A program made the translations under genes and the position numbers. Below the pieces are notes generated by a model, which was given only the letters and a program-made list of their open reading frames with translations, was not told where the DNA came from and made no database searches. A DNA stretch of 64,000 nt from Turicibacter sp. TJ11 (GTDB taxonomy: Bacteria > Bacillota_I > Bacilli_A > MOL361 > Turicibacteraceae): positions 1,455,001-1,519,000 of the forward strand of contig NZ_CP069349.1 of NCBI RefSeq assembly GCF_021497505.1, written 5' to 3'. Each line of letters opens with the position of its first letter. The first letter of the stretch is position 1. Below are positions 54,575 through 63,535 of this stretch, piece by piece.

Positions 54575-56686
54575 ATGAGGGGCAGCAGATTAAAAAAACT
54601 ATTAGATATCTTAAAAAGACATGATCATAAAAACGAAACTTATAACTACGTCATTCCTGACTTATGGAATGCCTGGGGTTATCAAGGAGAAGAAATGGTG
54701 CGTACGAGTTGGGGGGAACTCATCGTTAATCCATATCATTTCTATAGCGAAGTGATTGAATCATACATCTTACCAAAAGCAAAAGATGACGTGAATTATA
54801 ATCAATCATTAAGTATCATCAACCAATCTTATGAAGATAAGCCAGGTTATTTAGGGGGAGACTGGATTAAAGATTCGGTTGTTTATTCCATGATGGTCCG
54901 AACATCAACGGCTTGGGACCATGACCGAAGTGGCGATTTAGAAAATCATAACTTATATGATTTAAACGAAACAGGGACATTTGTTAAATCATTAGTTTTA
55001 TTACCACTTCTTAAAAAAATGGGCGTGGATACCGTCTATATGCTACCGATTTCAAAATTTTCATTAAAAGATAAAAAAGGAGAACTCGGATCACCTTATG
55101 GTGTGAGTAATTTCTTCGAAATTGATCCAAGTCTAAAAGATAATATGACAGGGTCAGAAATGACGGTGGAAGAAGAATTTCAAGCGTTTGTAGAAGCTTG
55201 TCATATCTTAGATATGAAAGTCATGATTGATATCATTCCTCGAACAAATTCAGTTGAAAGTGACCTCATTTTAGAACATCCGGATTGGTTCTACTGGGTT
55301 TACACCGATACTTTCCACGAATATTATCCACCACATGTTCCTGGACTTGGAAGTACTTTAACACCAAAATCAGAATACTTACCTTATGTTTATGCCTCTG
55401 AATCTGTTTGGAATCATATTCATAAGTTTTCATATGCACCAAACATCATTGACCCTGAAAAATGGGAACGTGTCGTTAAAGAATATCATGAAACAGAAGG
55501 TGCTTCTATTTTAGATTTAGTGAGTCGTGAATTTGGATTAACGGTTGCGCCTGCTTTCTCAGATCACATTAATGATGTTCAACCTCCATGGACAGATATA
55601 ACATTCTTCAGAATGTATCTCGATCATCCGGTTGAAAGCCAAAAATATTTAGGGGGACAAGAGTTACCTCCATATATTTTATTTGATACCATCAAATCAA
55701 ATTTATATAAAGGTCATGTCATTAATGAAGGGTTATGGGCCACTTTATCAAACATCATTCCTCATTATCAACAACAGTACGGTATTGATGGGGCTCGTAT
55801 TGATATGGGGCATGCCCTTCCATCAGAACTTGTCAATCGTATCATTGCTAATGCACGTATCAATGATAAAGACTTCTGTTTCATTGCTGAAGAACTACAA
55901 GAAGAAAATGCAAAAGTTTCAAGAGATAATGGCTATAATATGATTATCGGTTATGGATTCTATCAAGAACCTCGTGTTTACGAACATCGTACACACAACT
56001 TTATGTATGAATCTCGTCATTTACCATGTCCAGTTTTTGCTGGAGGAGAAACACACGATACGCCTCGTTTAGCTGCAAGGGATGGTGGACGCACGTTATC
56101 AAAAATGTTAACGATTATGAATATGTTCATGCCTAATGGTGTTCCATTCATCAACTCAGGACAAGAAGTCTATGAAACTCAACCAATGAATACAGGTCTA
56201 GATTGCCGCGACTATGAGCAATATATGTTACCACAACATGATCGTTATTTTGGAAAGTTAGCACTATTTGATAAATTTGCTCTTCATTATTTGAACCATA
56301 TGCGTTGGGAATTACCTGACATCTTAGAGGTTGTCTCAAAAATTCGTCAAGATCACATCAAAACATTTACAAACATTGAAAACTTTGTTGGATTAGGATT
56401 TGATCAATTAAGTGATCCTGCGATTGGATTTGGCTATATTGAAGAAGGAAAACGCGGTCATCATAACGATAATGTCTTCATTATTGTTGCAAGTACAGAA
56501 ATGTACTCACCAATTGATGTCACGGTTCATCTTGAGAATTTACGTGAGCAATCAAAAAATAACTGGTGTACAGGAAAACTATTATTCTCAACACATGAGT
56601 GGCCACGTGATATTCACGAATTTGACTATCATCAAAATTTACACCTTCATCTTCAACCAGGGGAAGTTAAAATTATTAAATTATGA
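54575..56686 (+). CDS. GH13-clan alpha-glucan-active enzyme (unusual subfamily)
   Basis: A 703-residue protein with an alpha-amylase-type barrel and no signal peptide. Candidate catalytic residues are D410 (GIDGARIDMGHALP), E439 (FIAEEL) and D495 (GGETHDTPRLA). HPDWFYW near residue 235 recalls GlgE and maltosyltransferase-like proteins. The usual alpha-amylase motif I histidine region is not obvious, and the 1-120 segment is atypical, so the reaction (hydrolase or transferase) cannot be told. The start ATG lies 11 nt after AGGAGG. A terminator follows; monocistronic. Confidence 0.75.
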   Translation: MRGSRLKKLLDILKRHDHKNETYNYVIPDLWNAWGYQGEEMVRTSWGELIVNPYHFYSEVIESYILPKAKDDVNYNQSLSIINQSYEDKPGYLGGDWIKDSVVYSMMVRTSTAWDHDRSGDLENHNLYDLNETGTFVKSLVLLPLLKKMGVDTVYMLPISKFSLKDKKGELGSPYGVSNFFEIDPSLKDNMTGSEMTVEEEFQAFVEACHILDMKVMIDIIPRTNSVESDLILEHPDWFYWVYTDTFHEYYPPHVPGLGSTLTPKSEYLPYVYASESVWNHIHKFSYAPNIIDPEKWERVVKEYHETEGASILDLVSREFGLTVAPAFSDHINDVQPPWTDITFFRMYLDHPVESQKYLGGQELPPYILFDTIKSNLYKGHVINEGLWATLSNIIPHYQQQYGIDGARIDMGHALPSELVNRIIANARINDKDFCFIAEELQEENAKVSRDNGYNMIIGYGFYQEPRVYEHRTHNFMYESRHLPCPVFAGGETHDTPRLAARDGGRTLSKMLTIMNMFMPNGVPFINSGQEVYETQPMNTGLDCRDYEQYMLPQHDRYFGKLALFDKFALHYLNHMRWELPDILEVVSKIRQDHIKTFTNIENFVGLGFDQLSDPAIGFGYIEEGKRGHHNDNVFIIVASTEMYSPIDVTVHLENLREQSKNNWCTGKLLFSTHEWPRDIHEFDYHQNLHLHLQPGEVKIIKL

Positions 56687-56689
56687 TAT

Positions 56690-56724
56690 AATGAAAGGTA
56701 ACATCTCACCATGTTACCTTTTTT
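56690..56724 (+). terminator. Terminator
   Basis: AAAGGTAACAT and ATGTTACCTTT arms with a 6-nt loop and a long T-run, right after the GH13 gene. Confidence 0.92.
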
Positions 56725-56873
56725 TATTGTCGCATCATTTACTCATCTGTAAAACTGTTACCTGTGGTGAATACATAAGGTTTATATCTGTTCAATCTCT
56801 GATCTTATAATCTTGCGACTTATTTAAATCCATCTCTTTCAAATAAATACTGCTTTCATATAGGAGAAATTAT

Positions 56874-57284
56874 ATGTCACAACGTCTTTTAAAAGTTGCT
56901 CTTTTTAGTCTCGTAAGCTCTTTATTGTTACTCATGATCACTCTTCCCCTCATTGCTATGCTCTATTTAAGTGGAATTCAATACCACAGCCGTTGGCAAG
57001 TCATTTTATTTATTTTCATCATTGCTGCCATTGATTTAATAGCGGAATGTGTGGGAAAAATGGTTGTTGAAGGATTCACCTATCTTTGTTCTTGGAATTC
57101 AAGAATAAGTTTAATTTTTAGATACATCTTAGACTTTTTCTTAACGTTGTTTATTACCCACTATATTGATGAATGGTATCCTGGCATCATACTTTCAAAC
57201 GTTGGTGAAATAACCTTTTCAATTTTAATTCTAATATTTACTGCTGTTCTTGAAATGAATACAAATGATAAAAAGGAAGCATAA
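56874..57284 (+). CDS. YrvL-like integral membrane protein
   Basis: A 136-residue protein with four predicted helices (about 8-32, 42-60, 80-98, 108-126). Size and helix layout, with the acidic IDLIAECVGKMVVEGF in helix 2, suggest the YrvL family of regulatory membrane proteins, but the similarity is faint. ATG after TAGGAGAAA. The terminator stem (AAAAAGGAAGC / GCTTCCTTTTT) overlaps its last codons. Confidence 0.5.
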   Translation: MSQRLLKVALFSLVSSLLLLMITLPLIAMLYLSGIQYHSRWQVILFIFIIAAIDLIAECVGKMVVEGFTYLCSWNSRISLIFRYILDFFLTLFITHYIDEWYPGIILSNVGEITFSILILIFTAVLEMNTNDKKEA

Positions 57285-57298
57285 TGCTTCCTTTTTAT
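57273..57298 (+). terminator. Terminator overlapping the YrvL-like stop codon
   Basis: AAAAAGGAAGC and GCTTCCTTTTT with a 5-nt loop. Confidence 0.9.
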
Positions 57299-57576
57299 CA
57301 TATACTAATTATATACCAAATAAAGGTAGATGATGTTAGCGTTTTATTCAAATTACATGTATAATAAAATTAGATTGTTAAGTGGCGATAAGTTTTTCCA
57401 TGTTTAACTCATCACCCAACTAGTGGTTAAAGTCAAAATGCTTTATCACTTAGCTTAGGGAATCCACTATAATCTATGTGAGTCATAAAAACTCAAATCA
57501 TGAGTACCATTCTAAGTTTGCAAATTCTTTTCAAGACTTAGATAAACGTTGTGACCTATCAAAGGAGGATCCTGCT

Positions 57577-58038
57577 ATGTATAAAAACATTTTAGTTGCC
57601 GTTGATGACAGTGCGAAGTCTCGATTAGCTTTTCAGTCTGCGGTTGAAACTGCAGTTGCATTCGGATCAAAACTAACCATTTGTCATATCAAAAAAAACA
57701 CCATTATCTATACACCAATTGACCCAACAGGAATGCTATCTACGACCCATATTTTTAAACAAGATTTTGCACAATATATGGATGAAGCGTTAGAAAAATA
57801 TAAAGAAGATGCCCTAAGAGCTAATATTAAAGAGATTGAAATTGTTCAAACCTATAGTTCTTCTCCTGGGCTTGCTATCGCTGAAGTTATTGCACCTGGT
57901 TATGAAGTTGATTTAATTGTTTGTGGAGCAAGTAATAAATCAGGATTTGACCGCTTTTTACTAGGAAGTGTTTCTTTAGATATTGTTAAACACGCTAAAT
58001 GTGATGTCAATGTCATTCGTATCGGTGGAAATAAGTAG
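57577..58038 (+). CDS. Universal stress protein (UspA family)
   Basis: A 153-residue single Usp domain. It begins KNILVAVDDSAKS and ends with the ATP-binding pattern GASNKSGFDRFLLGSVS, followed by VKHAKCDVNVIRI. The G-x2-G-x9-G(S) spacing places it with ATP-binding Usps, which act as dimers in stress and energy limitation. The start at 57577 is supported by AAAGGAGG 8 nt upstream. The 33-residue in-frame extension before it lacks similarity. The 290-bp gap upstream holds no other gene. Confidence 0.93.
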   Translation: MYKNILVAVDDSAKSRLAFQSAVETAVAFGSKLTICHIKKNTIIYTPIDPTGMLSTTHIFKQDFAQYMDEALEKYKEDALRANIKEIEIVQTYSSSPGLAIAEVIAPGYEVDLIVCGASNKSGFDRFLLGSVSLDIVKHAKCDVNVIRIGGNK

Positions 58039-58041
58039 AAA

Positions 58042-58075
58042 AAATCTGTATCGTTTGGATACAGCCTTTTCTTAT
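58042..58075 (+). terminator. Terminator of usp gene
   Basis: CTGTATC and GGATACAG arms with a 4-nt loop followed by CCTTTTC. Confidence 0.7.
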
Positions 58076-58086
58076 TTAAAAGATTA

Positions 58087-58128
58087 AAAAAGAAGTGATT
58101 CTAATTGCTTAGAATCACTTCTTTTAAC
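58087..58128. terminator. tpiA terminator
   Basis: AAGAAGTGATTCTA and TAGAATCACTTCTT pair over 14 bp, with A and T runs on both sides. Confidence 0.9.
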
Positions 58129-58880
58129 TAATCTGCATAATTCACTAATGATAAGAATGAGTTTGGATCTAAAGAGGCTCCTCCAACTAAAGCACCGTCA
58201 ATGTGCTCTTGTGACATAAGCTCTTTAATATTAGCTGGATTAACTGATCCTCCATATTGAATACGAATAGCATTCGCAGCTTCTTTTCCGTAAATTCGCT
58301 CAACGACTTCACGAATATAGCCAATCGTTTCATTCGCCTGCTCTGCTGTTGCTGTACGTCCTGTTCCAATAGCCCAAATCGGCTCATAAGCGATAACGAC
58401 TTTTTTCACTTGATCGACAGTCAATCCTGATAAAGCAGCTACTGTTTGCTGTTCAATGACTTGATTTGTCGTATGATTTTCACGTTGTTCTAATGATTCT
58501 CCAACACAAACAATTGGCGTTAATTGATGAGTCAAAGCTTCATGAACTTTTTTATTGACTGATTCATCAGTTTCATTAAACATCTCACGACGCTCACTAT
58601 GACCTAAAATCACGTAAGAAACACCAATTAAGCTTAACATATCCGCTGATACTTCTCCTGTATAAGCTCCTGATTTTTCAAAGTGCATGTTTTGTGCTCC
58701 AATACGTAAGGAAGATCCTTGACGTTTAACTAAACAACGTAAATATGGAAATGGCGCACAAATAACTGATTCGACTTGATCATTTGAAACCACCTGATCT
58801 TTTATAGCATAAATAAATTTTAAAGCCTCATTACGCGTTTTATTCATCTTCCAATTCCCTATAATAATCGGTTTTCTCAT
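58128..58880 (-). CDS. tpiA: Triosephosphate isomerase
   Basis: A 250-residue glycolytic enzyme that interconverts dihydroxyacetone phosphate and glyceraldehyde 3-phosphate. NWKMNKT carries the catalytic N and [12 protein letters not shown] the catalytic histidine, and [13 protein letters not shown] the catalytic glutamate and the flexible loop. ATG 58880 after GAGGTG is chosen over the GTG at 58889. It is separated from the usual gapA-pgk-gpm cluster and stands next to a tagO-like gene. Confidence 0.97.
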   Translation of the reverse strand: MRKPIIIGNWKMNKTRNEALKFIYAIKDQVVSNDQVESVICAPFPYLRCLVKRQGSSLRIGAQNMHFEKSGAYTGEVSADMLSLIGVSYVILGHSERREMFNETDESVNKKVHEALTHQLTPIVCVGESLEQRENHTTNQVIEQQTVAALSGLTVDQVKKVVIAYEPIWAIGTGRTATAEQANETIGYIREVVERIYGKEAANAIRIQYGGSVNPANIKELMSQEHIDGALVGGASLDPNSFLSLVNYAD

Positions 58881-58923
58881 TCCCCACACCTCATTATTTC
58901 ATCTTATTTTTTAATACTCCCTC

Positions 58924-60006
58924 TTATGATGATTTTTCCTGTTCATTTTGTTCTTGCCCCTCATCCTTTGTTTTCAGCTTTGATCGAAATAATCCCGTTG
59001 TATTAAAGACAAGTTCCACCACTACCATCGCAACAACTAACATCACTAAACCATAAAACTTAGATGTCATCGTATATAAAATAGCTGTTAATGAAAATAA
59101 ACCTGCAATTGCATATAAAACAAGTACACTTTTAACATGTCCTAAATTTCGATCAAGTAACTGATGATGGACATGACCACGATCAGGCTCAAACGGAGAC
59201 TGCCCATTTAAAATTCGGCGAATAATCGCCCAAACTGTGTCAAAAATTGGGACAGATAACATCACAATCGGTACGATAAATGATACAAAAGCTGCATTTT
59301 TATATCCTAGTAACGATAAGACAGAAACCGAAAATCCTAAAAATAATGAACCCGTATCCCCCATAAAAATCTTAGCAGGATGAAAATTATGAACTAAAAA
59401 TCCAAGTGTCGATCCTAGCAATAAACAAGACATGATGGCTACAAATAACTCTCCTTGATAAGCAGCTAAAATTGCCATCGTTCCAAAAGAAATTGCCGAT
59501 ATTCCAGACGATAACCCATCTAGTCCATCGATTAAATTAATTGAATTAGTAATTCCAACGATCCAAGCAATAGTGACAAATATACCTAACCATCCTAAAT
59601 CGATAACGGGTAAAAACGGCAAATAAATTTTATCAATCATGAAATCACCATATAAAACCATGATCAAAGCGGCTACTAATTGAACAAGAGCTTTAGGCTT
59701 AGCAGGTAATTCAAACATATCATCAAGCATTCCTGTGACAACAATTAAAAAGGAAGCAATGAAATAGGCATCAATGAAGGCAATCTCAGCATTATTAAGA
59801 GCATACCCTTTTACTCTAAATATCATATATCCTAGTAGAAAGGAAACATAAATCGCCAATCCTCCCATTCTCGGCATAATCCGATGATGGACTTTTCGCT
59901 GATTCGGTTGATCAACTGCCTTTGTAAAATAAGCAAGTTTCATGACATAAGGCGTAACTAATACGGCAATTATGAAACAAAACATGATGACTAATAAGTA
60001 AATCAT
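58924..60006 (-). CDS. tagO: Undecaprenyl-phosphate GlcNAc-1-phosphate transferase (TagO/WecA type)
   Basis: A 360-residue polytopic enzyme of the MraY/WecA family with about eleven helices. It attaches sugar-1-phosphate from a UDP-sugar to undecaprenyl phosphate, the first step of teichoic acid or other wall glycopolymers. Motifs: NLIDGLDGLSSG (metal-binding aspartates), FMGDTGSLFLGF and RGHVHHQLLDRNLGH. The last histidine-rich loop separates TagO/WecA from MraY. A Q/E/K-rich cytoplasmic tail ends it. ATG after GAGGTG. Confidence 0.9.
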   Translation of the reverse strand: MIYLLVIMFCFIIAVLVTPYVMKLAYFTKAVDQPNQRKVHHRIMPRMGGLAIYVSFLLGYMIFRVKGYALNNAEIAFIDAYFIASFLIVVTGMLDDMFELPAKPKALVQLVAALIMVLYGDFMIDKIYLPFLPVIDLGWLGIFVTIAWIVGITNSINLIDGLDGLSSGISAISFGTMAILAAYQGELFVAIMSCLLLGSTLGFLVHNFHPAKIFMGDTGSLFLGFSVSVLSLLGYKNAAFVSFIVPIVMLSVPIFDTVWAIIRRILNGQSPFEPDRGHVHHQLLDRNLGHVKSVLVLYAIAGLFSLTAILYTMTSKFYGLVMLVVAMVVVELVFNTTGLFRSKLKTKDEGQEQNEQEKSS

Positions 60007-60137
60007 AGTGACACCTCACGGTTAAATTTTTAAGCTATTATACCATATCTAGGCAACCAAATGAAGTCTCCCACAAAAATCTCATCAGTTTCTCTCACTA
60101 TTTACACGGTATCTTCTTTTTAAAGTACAGTCTCAAT

Positions 60138-62045
60138 CTATCTTCCTTCAATACGAGCCAATTCATCAACAACTTCCATAAACTCCTCCATAAAAATACT
60201 TAAAATATCTTCACATGGATTTTCATCATTTAAAGCTTTTTCAAGTTCACGACTATATTCATAAAGCTCGTCTGCTCCAAGTTGAGCAGCTAATCCTTTA
60301 ATCGTATGAACTACTCGAATCGCTTCTGAAATATTTGATTCAATAAGTTGTGGCAACTGCTCATTAATCATATAAAAATGTTTTCTAAAGTTATGAGCAA
60401 TTCTCAAATATAGACGCACATTCCCAGCAATACGTTCTAATGCATAAGAAATGTTAAGCATCGAGCTCATCTCGATGAGTTGTTCAGCCTTCATCGGTTT
60501 AACCTCTACAGGCTTAGAATTTAACACACTATAAACCCCATTTGATAATGTGTAATGATCAACTGGTTTTGGAACATAGGCATCAGCTCCATGACGCAAT
60601 ACGAAATCTAGTTCCAAACGCTCACTAACCCCAGTTAATAAAATAACTTTAGCTTCTGCATTAATCAATTTAATGGCCTTAAAGACATCTACTCCGCTCA
60701 TGCCTGGCATAATAACATCTAATAAAATACAATCGTACTGACTAAATGTTTTAGCATAATGTTTAATCGCTTGCTTCGGATCAGAAAATGCACTAACACT
60801 ATATCCAAAGCTTTCAAGTAACGCTTCCGTAATTTCTAAATTAGATAATTCATCGTCGATTAATAAAATATTCCCTACTCCGCGTGGAACAGATTCTTCA
60901 TTAACAAATTCTTCAATTCCATGATTAATAGGTAAATAAATTGTAAAGGTTGTTCCTTTTCCGACAACCGAATCTACCTCTAATGCTCCATTATGCGTTC
61001 TTAACGTTTCAACGACACTAGCTAATCCCATTCCCGTCCCTTTTCCAACATCTTTCGTTGTAAAAAACGGTTTAAAGATTTTGGGCATTAATTTTTTATC
61101 AATCCCGCAACCTGTGTCTTTGACTTTTAAGACAGCATAGCTATTCGGTGTAATATTAGTATTTAGTAAATTACCAGGTATCTCATCTAATTGATGGTGA
61201 GTTAATGTTAATTCTATGCACCCTTGACCTTTAATGGCATCACGAGCATTAATGCATAAATTTAAAATAGCATTATTTAATTGAGACTCATCACCTAATA
61301 CAAAGTATTCATCTGGCTCAATATTTAGTTCAATTTTAATTCGACGATCAACGGTATGTTTTAACATGTTAACTGTATCTTTAACAATTTGAACTAAGTC
61401 AATATTCATACGTTTGTTTTCAGGTTTATGGGAAAACGCTAATAACTGACGAGTTAATTCTGTCGAATGACGAACGGAACGTTCAATTCCATCCATATAA
61501 CGTAACAACGTCTCATCATTTGTCATTGATTTCATTAGCGCAACGTAACCTAAAATTCCATTCAATTGATTATTAAAGTCATGACTTACACCACTTGTTA
61601 ATTGACCTAAAGCTTGTAATTTTTGTAATTGGCTATCAATTAAATCATGGTTCTTTTTAAACGATAAGTCCAAAAGTAAACCTCGAACACGTACTTCCCC
61701 TACATCATTAATTAATTTTTCACATTTTAAAACTAATGTCTCCCAAGGCTGATGCTTATGACGAATTAACACGTCTCGTGTTAATTCACGATCTGGACTT
61801 AATAAAAACGTTTCAACAATCTCATTGATGGACTCATTATTAAATAAACTATTTGACTTTTGCGTCGTTGAATCAAGTTCTAATAATTGCTCAATCACTG
61901 AATTGACATACCATATCCGTTCACTCACATGATATTCAAAAAATCCATACGCTAAATCAAGCAACTGTAAATACCAATCTTTTGATCCAATTTCCACTTC
62001 TAATTGAGAACTAAACTGTAACCTACCTATTTCTACCACTCTCAT
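60138..62045 (-). CDS. Soluble hybrid histidine kinase with receiver and HPt domains
   Basis: A 635-residue phosphorelay protein. A PAS-like N-terminal region (about 20-130) is followed by the histidine kinase core with H155 (GVSHDFNNQLNG), N-box LCINARDA (about 263-270) and G-boxes KDTGCGID and GKGTGMGLA. A receiver domain (about 390-505) has D443 (LLDVIMPG) and K493 (PKPVD). An HPt domain carries H580 (VVHTIKGLAAQLG). No membrane helix is visible, so it should sense a cytoplasmic signal. No output regulator is next to it. The ribosome site is weak. Confidence 0.9.
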   Translation of the reverse strand: MRVVEIGRLQFSSQLEVEIGSKDWYLQLLDLAYGFFEYHVSERIWYVNSVIEQLLELDSTTQKSNSLFNNESINEIVETFLLSPDRELTRDVLIRHKHQPWETLVLKCEKLINDVGEVRVRGLLLDLSFKKNHDLIDSQLQKLQALGQLTSGVSHDFNNQLNGILGYVALMKSMTNDETLLRYMDGIERSVRHSTELTRQLLAFSHKPENKRMNIDLVQIVKDTVNMLKHTVDRRIKIELNIEPDEYFVLGDESQLNNAILNLCINARDAIKGQGCIELTLTHHQLDEIPGNLLNTNITPNSYAVLKVKDTGCGIDKKLMPKIFKPFFTTKDVGKGTGMGLASVVETLRTHNGALEVDSVVGKGTTFTIYLPINHGIEEFVNEESVPRGVGNILLIDDELSNLEITEALLESFGYSVSAFSDPKQAIKHYAKTFSQYDCILLDVIMPGMSGVDVFKAIKLINAEAKVILLTGVSERLELDFVLRHGADAYVPKPVDHYTLSNGVYSVLNSKPVEVKPMKAEQLIEMSSMLNISYALERIAGNVRLYLRIAHNFRKHFYMINEQLPQLIESNISEAIRVVHTIKGLAAQLGADELYEYSRELEKALNDENPCEDILSIFMEEFMEVVDELARIEGR

Positions 62046-62589
62046 ATTTTTAACCCTGTTTTAAAACAGATACCCCACTTTCCAAAGTATATTCAATAAT
62101 ATAATGATTACCTCATTTAAGTAATTATATACTTATATAGGATTCCCTTATTTTACTATAGTTATTCTTATTATATGTGTTTTAACTATAACATTCAATA
62201 CCTTATATATATAAGCCCAGATAAGTTTTTCATATCGGAAAACTTTTATGCCCTACTAACGGTAGATACATTTTCTTAGAAAATGGTAGGTGACCTGTGC
62301 CCTACTAAAGGAGGAGACATGCTGCGCATGGCAGGTGACCCCTGGACGATAGTCTGCCCCAGTATTAAAGTAATTGTTCAACTAAGACTGACATACAATG
62401 ATGAAATACATTTCTGTTTTTATATAGATATAAGTTCTCAGCATTATCTTGCCTTTGCTTTGAAACTTAGGTCTTCGTTTTTGATGACTAAAATAGGATT
62501 TTATGCTATTCATCATTTTCTCAAGACTCTATTTAAATTTGGAACATATAATACAATAAAAAGGCAATCATCTAGTTAAGGAGGGGGCT
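62046..62589. other. Divergent region with framed repeat copy D-left
   Basis: About 540 bp between the kinase and the unknown gene. The repeat element occupies 62203-62427. TATAAT (62547-62552) is a likely -10 for the unknown gene. No gene is seen in the rest. Confidence 0.7.
62203..62427 (+). repeat. GTCCAG-framed repeat element, copy D-left, two modules
   Basis: Head TATATAAGCCCAGATAAG, hairpin GTTTTTC/GGAAAAC, then module 1 (GCCCTACTAACGGTAGATA, inner CATTTTC/GAAAATG, GTAGGTGACC) and module 2 (GCCCTACTAAAGGAGGAGA, inner CATGC/GCATG, GCAGGTGACC), closing CTGGAC and an 80-bp tail ending TTTCTGTTTTTATATAG. Head and tail match copy D-right with few substitutions, while D-right has no modules. 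Confidence 0.88.
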
Positions 62590-63372
62590 ATGAAAAAAAA
62601 ACAACTTTCAACAAACAGAGACACTAAATCACCTAAACAAAAAAAAACTCACTCCCATCACTTCGAAAAAAATATGCATAATGTCATTGAACTTTTAAAC
62701 GAAAAAGTAGATGTTATGCAATCGATGATTAACGATCTTGATTTAACTCCTTCTTCTAGTGAAATGAAAAAAGAGGACAGTTCTAAGTCAGTTCCTCCCT
62801 CTGAAGCGGATTTAGTCGCTTATCTACAAACGATTCTCTCAGATGATATAAGTTTAGAAGATTTAAGATTTCAATCGTTAGACGGAGCAAATATTGGCGA
62901 CACTCAAACAACAGGCGATCGACTGAATGGTAGCCTTCCTATTCAAAATGCTGGTGCTTCAAATAGCGGACAAAGTGGAGCAGCCATTGTTCATCGAACA
63001 TCGTATAATTATGCCTCTGCCTCTTCACAAAATTACAGTTATGGTTTTACTAACTCTGAATTCTTTGCCTTCATCGGAAATCTCGATCCAGTTGAATATA
63101 TTTTAGTAATTACGGTGGTTGCAATTATCATTGGAGTTGAACTCAATGTCTTTGAACGACAGATTGTTGGTGGAACACTCGTTGATATTGGCGTCACACT
63201 TGGTAATATGGTTGAACAAGAACTCTTTCGATCAGCTCGTAGAAATGAAATTGTTAACCGTCAGCGTAACGAGGCAGAACAAAATGACTTTGATACGTTA
63301 TACGACAGTATTGATCAACTACAAGCAGAAATTGATCGGTTAAAAGAACAGATTGGCCAAAACCAAACATAA
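62590..63372 (+). CDS. Unrecognised protein with one membrane helix and C-terminal coiled coil
   Basis: A 260-residue protein. Residues 1-30 are basic, K- and H-rich. Residues 31-95 are helical (NVIELLNEKVDVMQSMINDL). A G/S/N/Q/T-rich, low-complexity stretch spans about 97-152. One hydrophobic helix lies at about 170-187, and residues 233-257 form a coiled coil (YDSIDQLQAEIDRLKEQIG). ATG 3 nt after a very strong AAGGAGGGGG site. No known family comes to mind; a spore- or envelope-associated role is possible but only a guess. It lies between two inverted copies of the framed repeat. Confidence 0.65.
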   Translation: MKKKQLSTNRDTKSPKQKKTHSHHFEKNMHNVIELLNEKVDVMQSMINDLDLTPSSSEMKKEDSSKSVPPSEADLVAYLQTILSDDISLEDLRFQSLDGANIGDTQTTGDRLNGSLPIQNAGASNSGQSGAAIVHRTSYNYASASSQNYSYGFTNSEFFAFIGNLDPVEYILVITVVAIIIGVELNVFERQIVGGTLVDIGVTLGNMVEQELFRSARRNEIVNRQRNEAEQNDFDTLYDSIDQLQAEIDRLKEQIGQNQT

Positions 63373-63535
63373 AAAGGACGTCTATATAGAAACAGAAATG
63401 TATTTCATCATTGTATATCAGTCTTAGTTAAGCAATTACTTTAATACTGAGGCAGACTATAGTCCAGCTAAAAGTTTTCCGATATGAAAAACTTATCTGG
63501 ACTTATATAGTTAAAAAGCTTGACGTCCTTTTTTA
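63371..63535 (+). terminator. Terminator split by a repeat insertion
   Basis: AAAAAGGACGTC (63371-63382) and GACGTCCTTTTTT (63524-63536) are perfect complementary arms, but 141 nt separate them. Removing one TATATAG and the repeat (63390-63510) restores a normal hairpin with an 18-nt loop. Confidence 0.8.
63383..63510 (-). repeat. GTCCAG-framed repeat element, copy D-right, no modules
   Basis: Read on the minus strand: TATATAAGTCCAGATAAG, hairpin GTTTTTC/GGAAAAC, directly CTGGACTATAGTC and the tail shared with D-left. The 7-bp TATATAG occurs at both borders (63383-63389 and 63504-63510), consistent with a target duplication. It lies inside the loop of a terminator. Confidence 0.88.

Noticed and set aside
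57478-57576. 33-residue N-terminal extension of the universal stress protein
   Set aside because: An AAAGGAGG site directly precedes the internal ATG, and Usp domains begin at that methionine.
62330-62427. Group I intron core (GACTATAGTCTGCC resembles the conserved S/P7 region of such introns)
   Set aside because: The module-free copy is only about 120 nt, no matching R/P3 partner was found, and the element sits between genes rather than in one.
62283-62579. 98-residue frame starting inside the D-left repeat
   Set aside because: It runs through repeat modules and the promoter of the next gene, with no plausible product.
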